Below, piece by piece: positions 1 through 9,196 of a DNA stretch of 64,000 bases. Location: positions 248,001 through 312,000 of the forward strand of contig NZ_CP133778.1 in assembly GCF_034347405.1 (NCBI RefSeq), written 5' to 3'. Every line of letters starts with the position of its first letter. The first letter of the stretch is position 1. The notes beneath the pieces were generated by a model. That model was not told where the DNA came from, searched no databases, and was given only the letters and a program-made list of their open reading frames with translations. The DNA is from Pseudomonas sp. CCC3.1 (GTDB lineage: Bacteria > Pseudomonadota > Gammaproteobacteria > Pseudomonadales > Pseudomonadaceae). The translations under genes were made by a program, and so were the position numbers.

Positions 1-54
1 TTAGCTTTTGATGATTTTGAGCCAATTTCGGCTCCAAAACCTAACTTTTTGTAA
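1..54 (+). other. Left flank: possible 3-prime end of an interrupted chromosomal gene
   Basis: Frame 1 is open from base 1 to a TAA at 52-54 and ends in PKPNFL. If the element between 35-51 and 56233-56249 were removed, the same frame would run across the restored core and stop at 56262-56264 with the ending PKPNVLLSRI. The insertion may therefore have swapped the last residues of a chromosomal gene that begins left of the window. I do not recognise the protein. Only 17 codons are visible, so chance openness cannot be excluded. Confidence 0.3.
35..51 (+). repeat. Putative left attachment core of the island
   Basis: CAAAACCTAACTTTTTG matches 16 of 17 bases of the core at 56233-56249, in the same orientation. 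The right copy has inverted 6-bp arms (CAAAAC/GTTTTG) around a 5-bp spacer, as expected for a tyrosine-recombinase crossover site. The left copy has one arm mismatch. GInt islands are known to be flanked by imperfect direct repeats. That this marks the true left end is inference. Confidence 0.6.
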
Positions 55-448
55 GCGTACCTCTGATTGCTCCTGGTCAGGTATCACGATGCAGATATCA
101 CCGCCGATGTGCCGAAGCCGATGACTCTGCGGAACGTGCGGAGGATGAGTTCCGAATCCCTCGTTAAGCGAAGCCCTTTAGCATCATCACTGAACCACTG
201 GCACGTCGTAATCTCGCAACTGTATGCCTAGGAAGACTGAGGTGAGGATAAGCAGTTGCAACGTCCAGCGTCCAACTGCGTCGACCCTCCGATTAGCCAC
301 GCAGCGTTGATCCCAAAGTCGTGTATATGCCCAAGCGCGCCGATCTGACGCTTGAATGCCCATCCGGGGCGGTCTGCCGCCCAAACACGCCGCTGCCTAC
401 GATATGCTTGACGTCCGAACGAATGCGCCCTCCTACGGCCGGGGAATT
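52..448. other. Left end of the island, no gene supported
   Basis: I see no convincing coding region here. A short leftward frame at 187-384 has no ribosome binding site and no recognisable protein. GInts are described as having a short AT-rich 3-prime end; this stretch is not obviously AT-rich, which is a mild point against placing the boundary exactly at 35-51. Confidence 0.4.
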
Positions 449-1630
449 ATGCTAAAAATAAAGATGTATCCCGCCAAAAACGGCGATGCCTTCCTGGTCA
501 ATGCAAACGGTACTCACATCCTTGTTGACGCGGGTTATGCCAGCACCTTTAACACCTATATAGCACCTGATCTGGCGTTGATTTCAAAGAATGGCGGTTG
601 TATCGATGTGATGATGGCAACACACATCGATCTGGATCACATCGGAGGCATCATCGAGTTCGTGTCGCGTAACGGCTCGCCGCAGGGTCGAGAGATCATC
701 GAAGTCAAGGACGTTTGGCATAACAGCCTACGTTCGCTCTCGATACAGGCTAACCTCCCCAGCGATGGAGAAGATCGAAAGCTATTAGAGTCCATTCAGA
801 GACGCGGATTTCCATTGGAGCGCGGTCCGGGTGCTAACCCAATCGGCGCGAAGCACGGTATCTCGTTAGCTAAGGCGCTCAGGGAAAAAGGCTATCGCTG
901 GAACACCGGAGATGGAACGGATTGCATCACAAACGATACCCCATACCGCACTTACGCCAATGGTGTTGAGATCAGCGTGATAGGGCCCACTTTGGCTCGC
1001 TTGGAAGCACTGCGCAAATGGTGGCTCAGAGAACTACGTCGATTAGGTTTCAGGGGAAATCCTGCTGGCGACGATCTGCTGGACGACGCCTATGAAATAT
1101 TATGCGCCACGGCATCGGAGCCTGCTACGCCATCCATCCGCCCTATTGCAACTCATCACGCTCGGCGTCTTCAGGAAGCCTACACAGTCGATCCGTCGCC
1201 CACCAATGCCAGCTCCATTGCCTTCATCTTGAATGCGTGCGGGACCAAGGCCCTGTTTCTGGGTGATACCCGGGCTGAAGATATGGTGACAGCCCTTCGA
1301 CAGGTAGCTGCAAATGGCTCTTCTCTGCAGTTCGACGCGATCAAGGTTTCTCACCACGGAAGCCTGCGCAGTACGAATGTCGAGCTTTTATCACTTATAG
1401 ATGCCCCTGTTTATTTCATTTCATCCGACGGTTCTCATCACGATCATCCCGATTTTGAGGTCTTGGCCGAGATAGTTGATCGCCCGGCCGATTTTGAACG
1501 CAAATTGTATTTCAGTCATGAGTCTAAAGCTTCCAGACGCCTGCGAGATCACAGCTCCAGGTCAGGCGCACGGTTCAGCGTCCACACAGAGGCAAATGAC
1601 TGGATCAGTCTCAAGGAAAGTGATGTATGA
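449..1630 (+). CDS. MBL-fold metallohydrolase of an Avs1-like defence operon
   Basis: A 393-aa metallo-beta-lactamase-fold protein of the ComEC/Rec2-like branch. It has the metal-binding THIDLDHIGG motif near residue 55, a later FLGDT segment, and the KVSHHGS motif typical of ComEC-type MBL domains. It lacks membrane segments, so it is probably cytosolic. I chose the ATG at 449 because the N-terminus MLKIKMYPAKNGDAF is the usual start of this family and GGGGA lies just upstream; the frame is open back to 356. Its TGA overlaps the next ATG (ATGTATGA), so it is translationally coupled to the trypsin-like/STAND gene. In type 1 AVAST an MBL protein accompanies a protease and a STAND ATPase. Function in defence is inferred from this pairing. 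Confidence 0.85.
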   Translation: MLKIKMYPAKNGDAFLVNANGTHILVDAGYASTFNTYIAPDLALISKNGGCIDVMMATHIDLDHIGGIIEFVSRNGSPQGREIIEVKDVWHNSLRSLSIQANLPSDGEDRKLLESIQRRGFPLERGPGANPIGAKHGISLAKALREKGYRWNTGDGTDCITNDTPYRTYANGVEISVIGPTLARLEALRKWWLRELRRLGFRGNPAGDDLLDDAYEILCATASEPATPSIRPIATHHARRLQEAYTVDPSPTNASSIAFILNACGTKALFLGDTRAEDMVTALRQVAANGSSLQFDAIKVSHHGSLRSTNVELLSLIDAPVYFISSDGSHHDHPDFEVLAEIVDRPADFERKLYFSHESKASRRLRDHSSRSGARFSVHTEANDWISLKESDV

Positions 1631-4600
1631 CAGAAGAAGAAGTGAAGCTTGCCACCTGCCAAATATTGGCTACGGGTGAGTCCGGGACAGGATGGCTCGT
1701 CTCACCCGAGCACATCCTGACCGCCTATCACTGCGTTGATTTTTGCGAGGAGCCGGTGGTGGGCGACATGGTGCGCGTTCGCTTCGGTGCGGGTGCTTCT
1801 GCCTTTGACCATGAGGCAATAATCTCTGCACTTGATCCCGACCTGGACATCTGTCTTCTTAAACTATCGGTCGCGGCGCTTTGTCGTCCTATCCCGATAG
1901 AACTCCATCGTCCGCAGCCAGGCGCTCGATGCTATGCCTTCGGTTACCCAGGGGTGAAGCTGGAACTTGGGCATATTTTGCATGGCATTTTGCAGCAGGT
2001 GTTTAGTGAACGGGTGCTCGGGATCGATCTTGACGTATCGGTTCAGACGGGCAGCGAGTTGTCTGACTATTCAGGAATGTCTGGCGCCGCCTTGATGGTA
2101 GGTTCTCGTTGCTGCGGATTGCTTCGCGTCAGTGTGGACAGGTCTCTAGGGGCAGTTAGTTTTGTGAATCTGGCAGAGTTCCTAAGGTCCCACGGCGTGA
2201 TTACAGAACCTGCATCTGACTCCGTTGATGACGTCCACGCCGCTCAAAGGCCAGATTTTGACGAGTTATTGGAATCACGTGTGCTAGCGATGGGTACAGG
2301 CTATCTGCTGTTGGACGGCGCCCATGGCATTGGCAAGTCGACCTACTGCCGCAACTTCACTCCGCGGAACGCAACGGTTGACGTTATCGGCGTTTATGCA
2401 CTTTCGGACAGAAGTCGCGGCTGGACGCCTGCGCTCCAGTCGCAGCCCGAGATCTTTGTAGGATGGTTGGAGTCGTTGTGGTCGTCCAGGGTGACAGGCA
2501 GGCCTGCACGATTGGCCGAGCGTCCCTATTCCCAGCTTATACAGAGTACCGCTTCGATACTTCAGGCATTTGCAGATCGCTCTGCGGAGAGTGGCAATGT
2601 AAGTGTACTGTTCATCGATGGCATCAACGAAGCCACTGGAGTAAGTGGCGACGCCTTGCGACGCTTTGTGGATCTATTGCCCCCGGTGCTACCGACAGGG
2701 ATTGTCATAATCATCACCGGTGTTGGTCTGGAGGCACTTACCAGCGACCTTGGCGCTCTCGCCAAAGGCGCTCAGCGACTGACACTTCCAATCCTGGATC
2801 TGGACGAGCAGCAAGCGCTGTGTGCGTCCTTGCTTCGGCAAGATCACAACACTGGGCAAATGATCGCTTTTATCTGCGGCCGAGCGCAGGGCCATCCCCT
2901 GTATTTGCACTATCTGATCGATATAGTTAACCAAGGCATCCCCGACGACGACCTGCACGCGATCCCGCCATTCACGGGTGCTATCCAGGACTACTACGAG
3001 ACCATCTGGTCGCAGCTGTTGAACGACCAAGAAGCGGTGAACCTACTCGGAATCATTGCCAGGCTGCGTTGGGGAATAGCGACGTCTGCAATCACGTCGA
3101 TGCTCACAGCAGCTGAATCAACGGCGTTTGTCCCCACGATGGCCCGTATTCGTCACCTTCTGCGTGATCCTGATAAAACGGAAATTTATCACTCCTCGTT
3201 TTCCGAATTCATCGCGCAAAAGACCCTAGCGCTGGACGAATGGATTCAGGGCAGGCTGATGGAGTTTTGCGTATTAACCGCCAGTGCCGAGTATGGGCCG
3301 CTGAACAGGATTTACCATGGGCTGTTGGCTGATGCTGAGAGGCAAGCCACGGCATTGAGGGAATGCAAGCAGGAGTGGGTCGATCGATCAGTACTGTTGG
3401 GCGCAGAACCCGATCGACTGTTGGGCGATATTGACGACGCACTCGCCGCAGCAGCGCGTCTAGGTACTGCGGCGGAGTTAATTCGCTTGTTGCTTCTCTC
3501 TCAGCGACTGACCTTTCGCTACAACACCCTATTCGCGCAGTCTGCGGCCCTGGTTGCCAGAGCGTTGATTGCTCTTGGAGAGACACAACAGGCGCTCCGC
3601 CATATTGTACGATACGAGCACTTGATTGTGACGCCTGACGACGCGTTCGCGGTTGTCGTCATGCTTATCCAAACTCAAAGGCTTGATGAGGCACGGGCGC
3701 TCATCCAAAAAATCCAAACGGCATTGGCAGCCCTGGCCGACCGCGAACAGAGCCAGGAGGAGTTTCTTGACGTCACTTGTCTGCAGTTGCACCTTATGGC
3801 GCTAGTCAAGTTGGCCGGTGGGGAGGCGTACTTCAAACCTTTCCTCCTCAACATCGGACATATTCTGCGTCACGCTCGGAACGGATTTTCCGAAAGCGCA
3901 AGAGAAGGCATTACCTTGAGCCTAGTAGGTGACATGCTGGGCGCAGCGCTCTGTTTCGAAGGAAAATATACGCCACTTGCGGCAGTGCCATTGCCACCCG
4001 ATGCGGATCGACGTCAACGAGTGGTGATGCTACGAAATCTGTTGTCACACGCTCACACCTACGCGTGTGACTACGGTATGACACTCCTTAGCGATAGGCT
4101 TCAGTTGGTGCTATCGGATATCGAGGAGCAGATTGACGCACCATTAGCCCCGACGGACACCAGTCTCGCTACTGTCGACGTATTGATTTCAGTGGGAGCC
4201 TCACCCGCCTTAGTGACACAATTTGTTAATGGTGTCGCATTGGACCCGCAAGCCCTGCCCCTTTTCACAAAGAACAGAGCGATGCCCGATGAGACTGCGT
4301 TTGATGAGGCGTATGTAAGGCTGCGCGCCGGATCTTTTCTGAGTGTATGGAGCATTCCACCGACTCTTCTGGACCATGGAGTTTCAGGCTGGGAAAGCGC
4401 ACTTCAGTCCCTTGGACAGGCAATCGCCTGGTGTGACGGCACCGCAAGAAGAGCCAAAGTCACTTCGGATCTGGGCGCCTTGGATGAGGTCCGCAGCTTC
4501 CTGAATCAGAAGATTTTCCCTGAACTTGCTTTCTCGTTGTCAGTACGCATCACCTGGGAAAACAGCTACTTCATTCCCGAGCATATTGTACCGTTGCTCT

Positions 4601-7425
4601 ACGATCACCTGACCCGGCTCTATGTGGATTGTCTGCCATCCGACGCCAAACGGATGCTTGACCACATGGATCAGGCGTTCAGCACTCAGCTCGGCCTTTA
4701 CCAGGAGGGTTTCAGAGAGATCTTGCGTTCCTTCACTGCCCAATTCGCCAAAGCGAACTTGGGCGAGGAATTGAATGAGCAACTGTTGGACCTGATGTTT
4801 CGCTGGAAGGATTATATTCAGTCGAATGTTCAGAACCGATACGAATTGATTCCTGAAATGCTCCAGATGATCCCTCTGTTCACCCAGCTGGGAGCATCAG
4901 AGGAGGCTTTGAGAGTTTATCGGGAAGTGCTCGCAGTATCGATGGGACCAAGTTGGTACAAGGAGGATCAGCTTTCGTTAATGTCAGGGACCCTGAAGGC
5001 GTTTCCCCAGTATACGGACGTGTCCGATACAGCGTATCAACAGATCGCCGCGAACCTTGAACGCGCAAGCGGCGAGATGACCTTCCAGCGCTACGTCCGT
5101 GCAGAGAAGGGAAACTTCATTGGCGAGCTGTGTCGCCGTAAGCGCTATACGGACGCCATCAGTTATTTCAAACATCAGTCCTGCGGATCCGTGGAACAAT
5201 TGCTTGAGCAAGCACGCACAGGAGATCTTGATCGAGTATCCGACCTGGTAGGCATGCGTTATCCAGGAGGATCACTGGAAGAGCAGGCATCGCTGCTGGA
5301 AATCCTCAAGAACATCCAGGGACATGCAGACTGGCGACTGTGCTGGGCGCTGCTGGAGATCTACCAAAATGGGGATAAGCGGCATCTAGGGGAGTGGGGC
5401 GAGGCATACGCGCGCATTGTTCTCAGTATTAATCAGCAACCAACCGACATTGCGTGGGTGACGTCGCGCGTGCAGATCATATGTAATTCGATGAATGCAC
5501 AAAATGCCTGGTTCATGCTACGGGGCATGGTTCACATCTTGCCAGACTCGTGTGCAGCTCCGTTTAAAGCGATTCTGGAGAAGGTCCAAGGCAACCTTTC
5601 CAGGCAACAGCTTGATCGATTGGTTTCCGGGTACGCTGGACGTTATGGCCCGCTGGAAACCAAGAAGCAGAAAACGGCCCCCGATACCGACGAATCTAGC
5701 CAAGACCCAAACCTGGATGCTCTTTACCTTCCGGGGACGTTCGGCAAACAGTCCGCCATCACCGAGTCCCGCCGGGCGCTCGATGAGGCAAAGAAACAGT
5801 TTAAACGGAAAAATGAAGCGGTAGGCATCAGTGCCTGTCTTGAATCAATCAAAGTGCTACAGTCTGGAGGGTGGTCTGTATGGGACGCCGACGCTAGCAC
5901 CCGCGAGGCAGTGGCCTTGATAGAAAGTCATACCAAAACCGCTGAGGATCTGACGCAACTCTACGGCCCCTTAGCATTGCAGGAACGATATTCCGAGCGC
6001 TGGCGCATCGCGTCTCGCCTGACAGAACTGTTCGCGAGCAAGCTCAATGCGGTGCAGCACGCCAGCGTGACATCGGCGGCAATTGACCATATCAGCCAAA
6101 TCATTGGCGAAGCATCTGTCGCGCCGTTCACCTACATGGGCGCCAACGATCAGGGCGACCCATCATCGGCAGCGTTCGATCTGATCCTTTGGAGCTTGGA
6201 TCACCCGAAATGGGAGCGCCGTGACAGCGCGGCTGCCATGTTGCTCTGGCTGCTTCGCTTCGACGACACCTACCTCAAGGAGGTTGCCACGCTGGCATGC
6301 TCGATGACTGCTCAGAATCGGGCAGACATCGCGTCCGCCGTACTCGATAAGCTTTCCATAGAGAAGCCAGTTGTGCTCTGGCAGCGGGTATCTCGTTTTC
6401 TGGATACTGACCGAATTATTAATGAATGCCAGCATGCGGGCCGTTATGCCACGCTTATTCGAATAGCGGAACGGGCCGCATCACATGAAGAGCTTAGTGC
6501 AGCGGCGTTTGCCGGCTCGCTTCGTGAGACATTGGTATCCACATCCTCCGTTGTGAGGGGTGCTGCGCCCGAGATCCCTGCTTACTGGCCGTCTACTCTG
6601 GATGCCGTTTGGCAAACGTTGATCGAAACAGGCGCTCTAGATCATGCCACCATACGACGGTTTGAATCTACGCTGGCAACCGTCTGTGCTCCATTGGAGG
6701 TATCGGTCGCCCATGAACTTGAAGGGTTGATCGCCAAAGGCTCTCGTGAGTCCGCAACATTTCCTGTCGGTCGCTGGACAGGCAAACTGCGGTATGCGAT
6801 GAATGTCGCACTCTTCCCCTATGCTGGTGTGGAGTGCATTTTTCAGGTTGAGGCTGCACTGCGTAGCTACAACCCAGCTTCACTGACGGAACCCACCAAT
6901 GGGCGCCAACTGATCGAAAATCTTACTCAAGCAGTTTTTAGCGCAAACCCACAAACTTACCGTCCTTCTGACAAAGACTGGGTGTATCTCGACTTTAAAT
7001 TCGTCACCGAGTTTAAGCATCACTCAATACAAGTCGAGCTTGTATCTCGACTCATTCCATCGATGCCCCAAGCAATGCGACCACCTTTTGATAGGTCATT
7101 CACATCGGTTGAAATGCCTCATGCCGGGCACGATGCTAGATTAGCCGTATGTGGCCGTGTTCATCCAGTCATGACGCACTTTGGAACGCTGACCCCTGCT
7201 GTCCCCACACCTCAGTTTCTGCAACTGCTCGGCGTTGGTTCCTCCGCAACCGTCAGGTATCACTGGCGGGATGGAATCGTTTCGGGATCGACGTCAGGAG
7301 GCCGTCAACATGAAGCATCGTTGTTGGCCGTTCGCCGCGGGGCATTCGCACTTCCCCCTGGATGGCGCATAGGATGGGCATTACGTGTGAACAACGACAT
7401 CGTGGCAACTCTAGACAGGTACTGA
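1627..7425 (+). CDS. Trypsin-like protease fused to a STAND NTPase, Avs1-like
   Basis: A 1932-aa multidomain protein. Residues 1-190 form a trypsin-like serine protease domain with a visible triad: His35 in TAYHC, Asp74 in DLDIC and Ser152 in GMSGAA. A P-loop GAHGIGKST follows at 231-239, and a Walker B segment VSVLFIDGINE near 325-335. A STAND-type segment ends around HSSFSEFIAQ. The remaining 1300 or so residues are helical and repeat-like, as in the sensor regions of STAND defence proteins. No signal peptide is seen. Avs proteins sense conserved phage proteins such as terminase or portal and then trigger an effector; here the protease would be the built-in effector. The match to type 1 AVAST rests on domain content, not on alignment. 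The frame is intact over 5.8 kb. Confidence 0.85.
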   Translation: MTEEEVKLATCQILATGESGTGWLVSPEHILTAYHCVDFCEEPVVGDMVRVRFGAGASAFDHEAIISALDPDLDICLLKLSVAALCRPIPIELHRPQPGARCYAFGYPGVKLELGHILHGILQQVFSERVLGIDLDVSVQTGSELSDYSGMSGAALMVGSRCCGLLRVSVDRSLGAVSFVNLAEFLRSHGVITEPASDSVDDVHAAQRPDFDELLESRVLAMGTGYLLLDGAHGIGKSTYCRNFTPRNATVDVIGVYALSDRSRGWTPALQSQPEIFVGWLESLWSSRVTGRPARLAERPYSQLIQSTASILQAFADRSAESGNVSVLFIDGINEATGVSGDALRRFVDLLPPVLPTGIVIIITGVGLEALTSDLGALAKGAQRLTLPILDLDEQQALCASLLRQDHNTGQMIAFICGRAQGHPLYLHYLIDIVNQGIPDDDLHAIPPFTGAIQDYYETIWSQLLNDQEAVNLLGIIARLRWGIATSAITSMLTAAESTAFVPTMARIRHLLRDPDKTEIYHSSFSEFIAQKTLALDEWIQGRLMEFCVLTASAEYGPLNRIYHGLLADAERQATALRECKQEWVDRSVLLGAEPDRLLGDIDDALAAAARLGTAAELIRLLLLSQRLTFRYNTLFAQSAALVARALIALGETQQALRHIVRYEHLIVTPDDAFAVVVMLIQTQRLDEARALIQKIQTALAALADREQSQEEFLDVTCLQLHLMALVKLAGGEAYFKPFLLNIGHILRHARNGFSESAREGITLSLVGDMLGAALCFEGKYTPLAAVPLPPDADRRQRVVMLRNLLSHAHTYACDYGMTLLSDRLQLVLSDIEEQIDAPLAPTDTSLATVDVLISVGASPALVTQFVNGVALDPQALPLFTKNRAMPDETAFDEAYVRLRAGSFLSVWSIPPTLLDHGVSGWESALQSLGQAIAWCDGTARRAKVTSDLGALDEVRSFLNQKIFPELAFSLSVRITWENSYFIPEHIVPLLYDHLTRLYVDCLPSDAKRMLDHMDQAFSTQLGLYQEGFREILRSFTAQFAKANLGEELNEQLLDLMFRWKDYIQSNVQNRYELIPEMLQMIPLFTQLGASEEALRVYREVLAVSMGPSWYKEDQLSLMSGTLKAFPQYTDVSDTAYQQIAANLERASGEMTFQRYVRAEKGNFIGELCRRKRYTDAISYFKHQSCGSVEQLLEQARTGDLDRVSDLVGMRYPGGSLEEQASLLEILKNIQGHADWRLCWALLEIYQNGDKRHLGEWGEAYARIVLSINQQPTDIAWVTSRVQIICNSMNAQNAWFMLRGMVHILPDSCAAPFKAILEKVQGNLSRQQLDRLVSGYAGRYGPLETKKQKTAPDTDESSQDPNLDALYLPGTFGKQSAITESRRALDEAKKQFKRKNEAVGISACLESIKVLQSGGWSVWDADASTREAVALIESHTKTAEDLTQLYGPLALQERYSERWRIASRLTELFASKLNAVQHASVTSAAIDHISQIIGEASVAPFTYMGANDQGDPSSAAFDLILWSLDHPKWERRDSAAAMLLWLLRFDDTYLKEVATLACSMTAQNRADIASAVLDKLSIEKPVVLWQRVSRFLDTDRIINECQHAGRYATLIRIAERAASHEELSAAAFAGSLRETLVSTSSVVRGAAPEIPAYWPSTLDAVWQTLIETGALDHATIRRFESTLATVCAPLEVSVAHELEGLIAKGSRESATFPVGRWTGKLRYAMNVALFPYAGVECIFQVEAALRSYNPASLTEPTNGRQLIENLTQAVFSANPQTYRPSDKDWVYLDFKFVTEFKHHSIQVELVSRLIPSMPQAMRPPFDRSFTSVEMPHAGHDARLAVCGRVHPVMTHFGTLTPAVPTPQFLQLLGVGSSATVRYHWRDGIVSGSTSGGRQHEASLLAVRRGAFALPPGWRIGWALRVNNDIVATLDRY

Positions 7426-7429
7426 AAGT

Positions 7430-7717
7430 ATGGGCCCGAAGATGACGACTATGACCCGACCCGAAACCCGGGTGGAATTTGAAGAGCGCATGCATCTCTA
7501 TCAGGAGCAAATGCGTTTGGGATTGATGCATTTCGCAGAAGGGCTAGATGCCGAGGAAGACGTGCTAGCCGTACGCACGCTGCCTAATGGTCGCGTCGAC
7601 TTGCTGAGTATCGATGAATCCGTTCGGGTACAGATCAATACGGCCTATCAGATGCTGAATAAAGACTTCCTAGCGATGGTCAAATTCCCTGACGAAAGGC
7701 TAAGTGAGGATGACTGA
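7430..7717 (+). CDS. Small third gene of the Avs1-like operon, unknown function
   Basis: A 95-aa acidic protein that starts 4 nt after the STAND gene stop, so it belongs to the same transcript. An alternative start is Met5 or Met8. The first half (residues 12-40) looks like an amphipathic helix; no catalytic motif is visible. Type 1 AVAST loci are annotated as three-gene systems, so it may be the third component, but I cannot confirm homology from the sequence alone. Confidence 0.7.
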   Translation: MGPKMTTMTRPETRVEFEERMHLYQEQMRLGLMHFAEGLDAEEDVLAVRTLPNGRVDLLSIDESVRVQINTAYQMLNKDFLAMVKFPDERLSEDD

Positions 7718-8258
7718 AGAGGCCCTGATTTTGTAGATAATCAGCAGTCCTTTCTGGTCGTTAACTCCCCGCCGGCATGGCAGCTTTGGGTCGTTTGCTG
7801 ACGATCATACGGCCAATCAAACCTCCACTTCACACTCCCCCCCAGTGTCCGGACCGACTAAAACCTACACCCACCTTACCTACAAGACACTTGCTGTAGG
7901 CGCTGATGAGGAATTGATCCAACTGCTGAGAAATCGCTGACCCAGACAGCCTTAAAGGCTTTGGCCGTTTGTGCTGGCTATCTACCTGTTTATGTTGGGG
8001 CAGTCTCGCCCCAGAAGGTGGGGCAATTCCGCATCAGCGCCTACAGATGGTGTTCATCCACAGAAGCGACTCGCCCTGATGCTCGCTCACAAGCTGGATC
8101 TGCTTTGCATTTTCGATTCCATGGAGTGGCATCTCCAGTTTACTGATTTCCCACCCCGCGAATAATGCCACGGGGTAGGAAGAGCTATGTGACTCTATGC
8201 AAAACCCGCCCCCGTATTAACTGGCCGGGCTGCGTTCACGAAACTCTTCATCTTAAGG
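7718..8258. other. 540-bp gap without a supported gene
   Basis: The stretch after the defence operon has only short overlapping frames near 7961-8165, none with a convincing ribosome binding site. No IS end or strong terminator stands out. Confidence 0.5.
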
Positions 8259-8585
8259 CTACGGCATAACCCAGAAACAGACCTCGATGATCGAGCTGTC
8301 AGGCAGGCTGGTTTTGACGGTGAGGGTGACGTTATCCGTCGGTGCATTGGTATTGCTAACGCTTTGGAACGTAACGCCAGCTCCTCGCCATACGTTTTGC
8401 AGTACGCCGTCAGCGATATTCATCGGCGATTGCATTGGGCCGCAATGCGTCTCGAATTTCTTAACTGCCGCGTTTTTGAGAAACTGAACCGCATTTGCCT
8501 GCAGCGGGTAGCTCTTTTCAAAAGTAGACTCATTCTTGATCAGAAAAGTAGCGGTCTGGTCGACGTTGTAGAAGTTGAACTTCAT
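8259..8585 (-). CDS. Hypothetical protein of 108 aa
   Basis: A short leftward gene with a strong ribosome binding site (AAGGAGTAAGCA before the ATG), which argues that it is real. The product has no signal peptide or membrane segment and looks like a small beta-rich domain ending in IIEVCFWVMP. I do not recognise a family. A 41-codon gene lies directly upstream with only 3 nt between them, so the two probably form an operon. Confidence 0.65.
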   Translation of the reverse strand: MKFNFYNVDQTATFLIKNESTFEKSYPLQANAVQFLKNAAVKKFETHCGPMQSPMNIADGVLQNVWRGAGVTFQSVSNTNAPTDNVTLTVKTSLPDSSIIEVCFWVMP

Positions 8586-8588
8586 TGC

Positions 8589-8714
8589 TTACTCCTTGGT
8601 TGATGAAGATGTCGGCTGGGCCGGCACTTTGCCAATATGAGTGGATGGGGCGTTGTAGTCCAGCACGGAGATCCACGAAATTGGGGATTTTTTGCTGAAA
8701 GCCTGAATAAACAT
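8589..8714 (-). CDS. Small 41-aa gene upstream of the 108-aa gene
   Basis: An ATG preceded by GGGGTAG opens a 41-codon frame ending in PTSSSTKE. Its stop lies 3 nt before the downstream ATG, and its last codons supply the downstream ribosome binding site, suggesting translational coupling. It could instead be the remnant 3-prime end of a longer gene cut off by the IS66 fragment beyond 8760, because a different frame is also open upstream. Function unknown. Confidence 0.4.
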   Translation of the reverse strand: MFIQAFSKKSPISWISVLDYNAPSTHIGKVPAQPTSSSTKE

Positions 8715-8784
8715 CTACCCCGAAACTACTGACATAGAGCGGTTTTTTTTGGGGGGGGGCGTCGAACGCCCTCGAGTCGGGTAA

Positions 8785-9072
8785 CGACCGGGTACCGAGA
8801 CCGCATTGGCCAGGGTGATTGCGGTGTTCGGTGCGGCGAAGCCGCACTGCGCTTATCTGTTTGCCAATCGCCGGGCCAATCGCATGAAAGTGCTGGTTCA
8901 TGACGGGATTGGTGTTTGGTTGGCGGCACGGCGGTTGAACCAAGGAAAATTCCACTGGCCAGGCATTCGACAAGGTTGCGAGCTGGAACTGGATGCCGAG
9001 CAACTTCAGGCTTTGGTGCTGGGCCTGCCGTGGCAGCGCGTAGGGGCTGGTGGTGCAATCACGATCCTTTAA
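8785..9072 (+). pseudogene. tnpB: IS66-family tnpB fragment, N-terminus lost
   Basis: The translation from TETALARVIAVFG to the C-terminus matches the Pseudomonas type of IS66 accessory protein TnpB (motifs FANRRANRMKVLVHDG and NQGKFHWPG). The frame is blocked by a TAA at 8782-8784, just before the conserved part, and the normal 15-20 N-terminal residues and any tnpA are missing. The break coincides with a 9-G run at 8751-8759. Confidence 0.75.
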
Positions 9073-9196
9073 AAAGGCTGTAATTAACGCTGAATCTGCT
9101 GCCGTAGGTGGTCTGCTTTGGTAAAATCCACGCCATGACTTCCTTGCCCAACCTCGACCAAATGACCCCCACCAACTGCGCACTCTCGCTGCGCAG

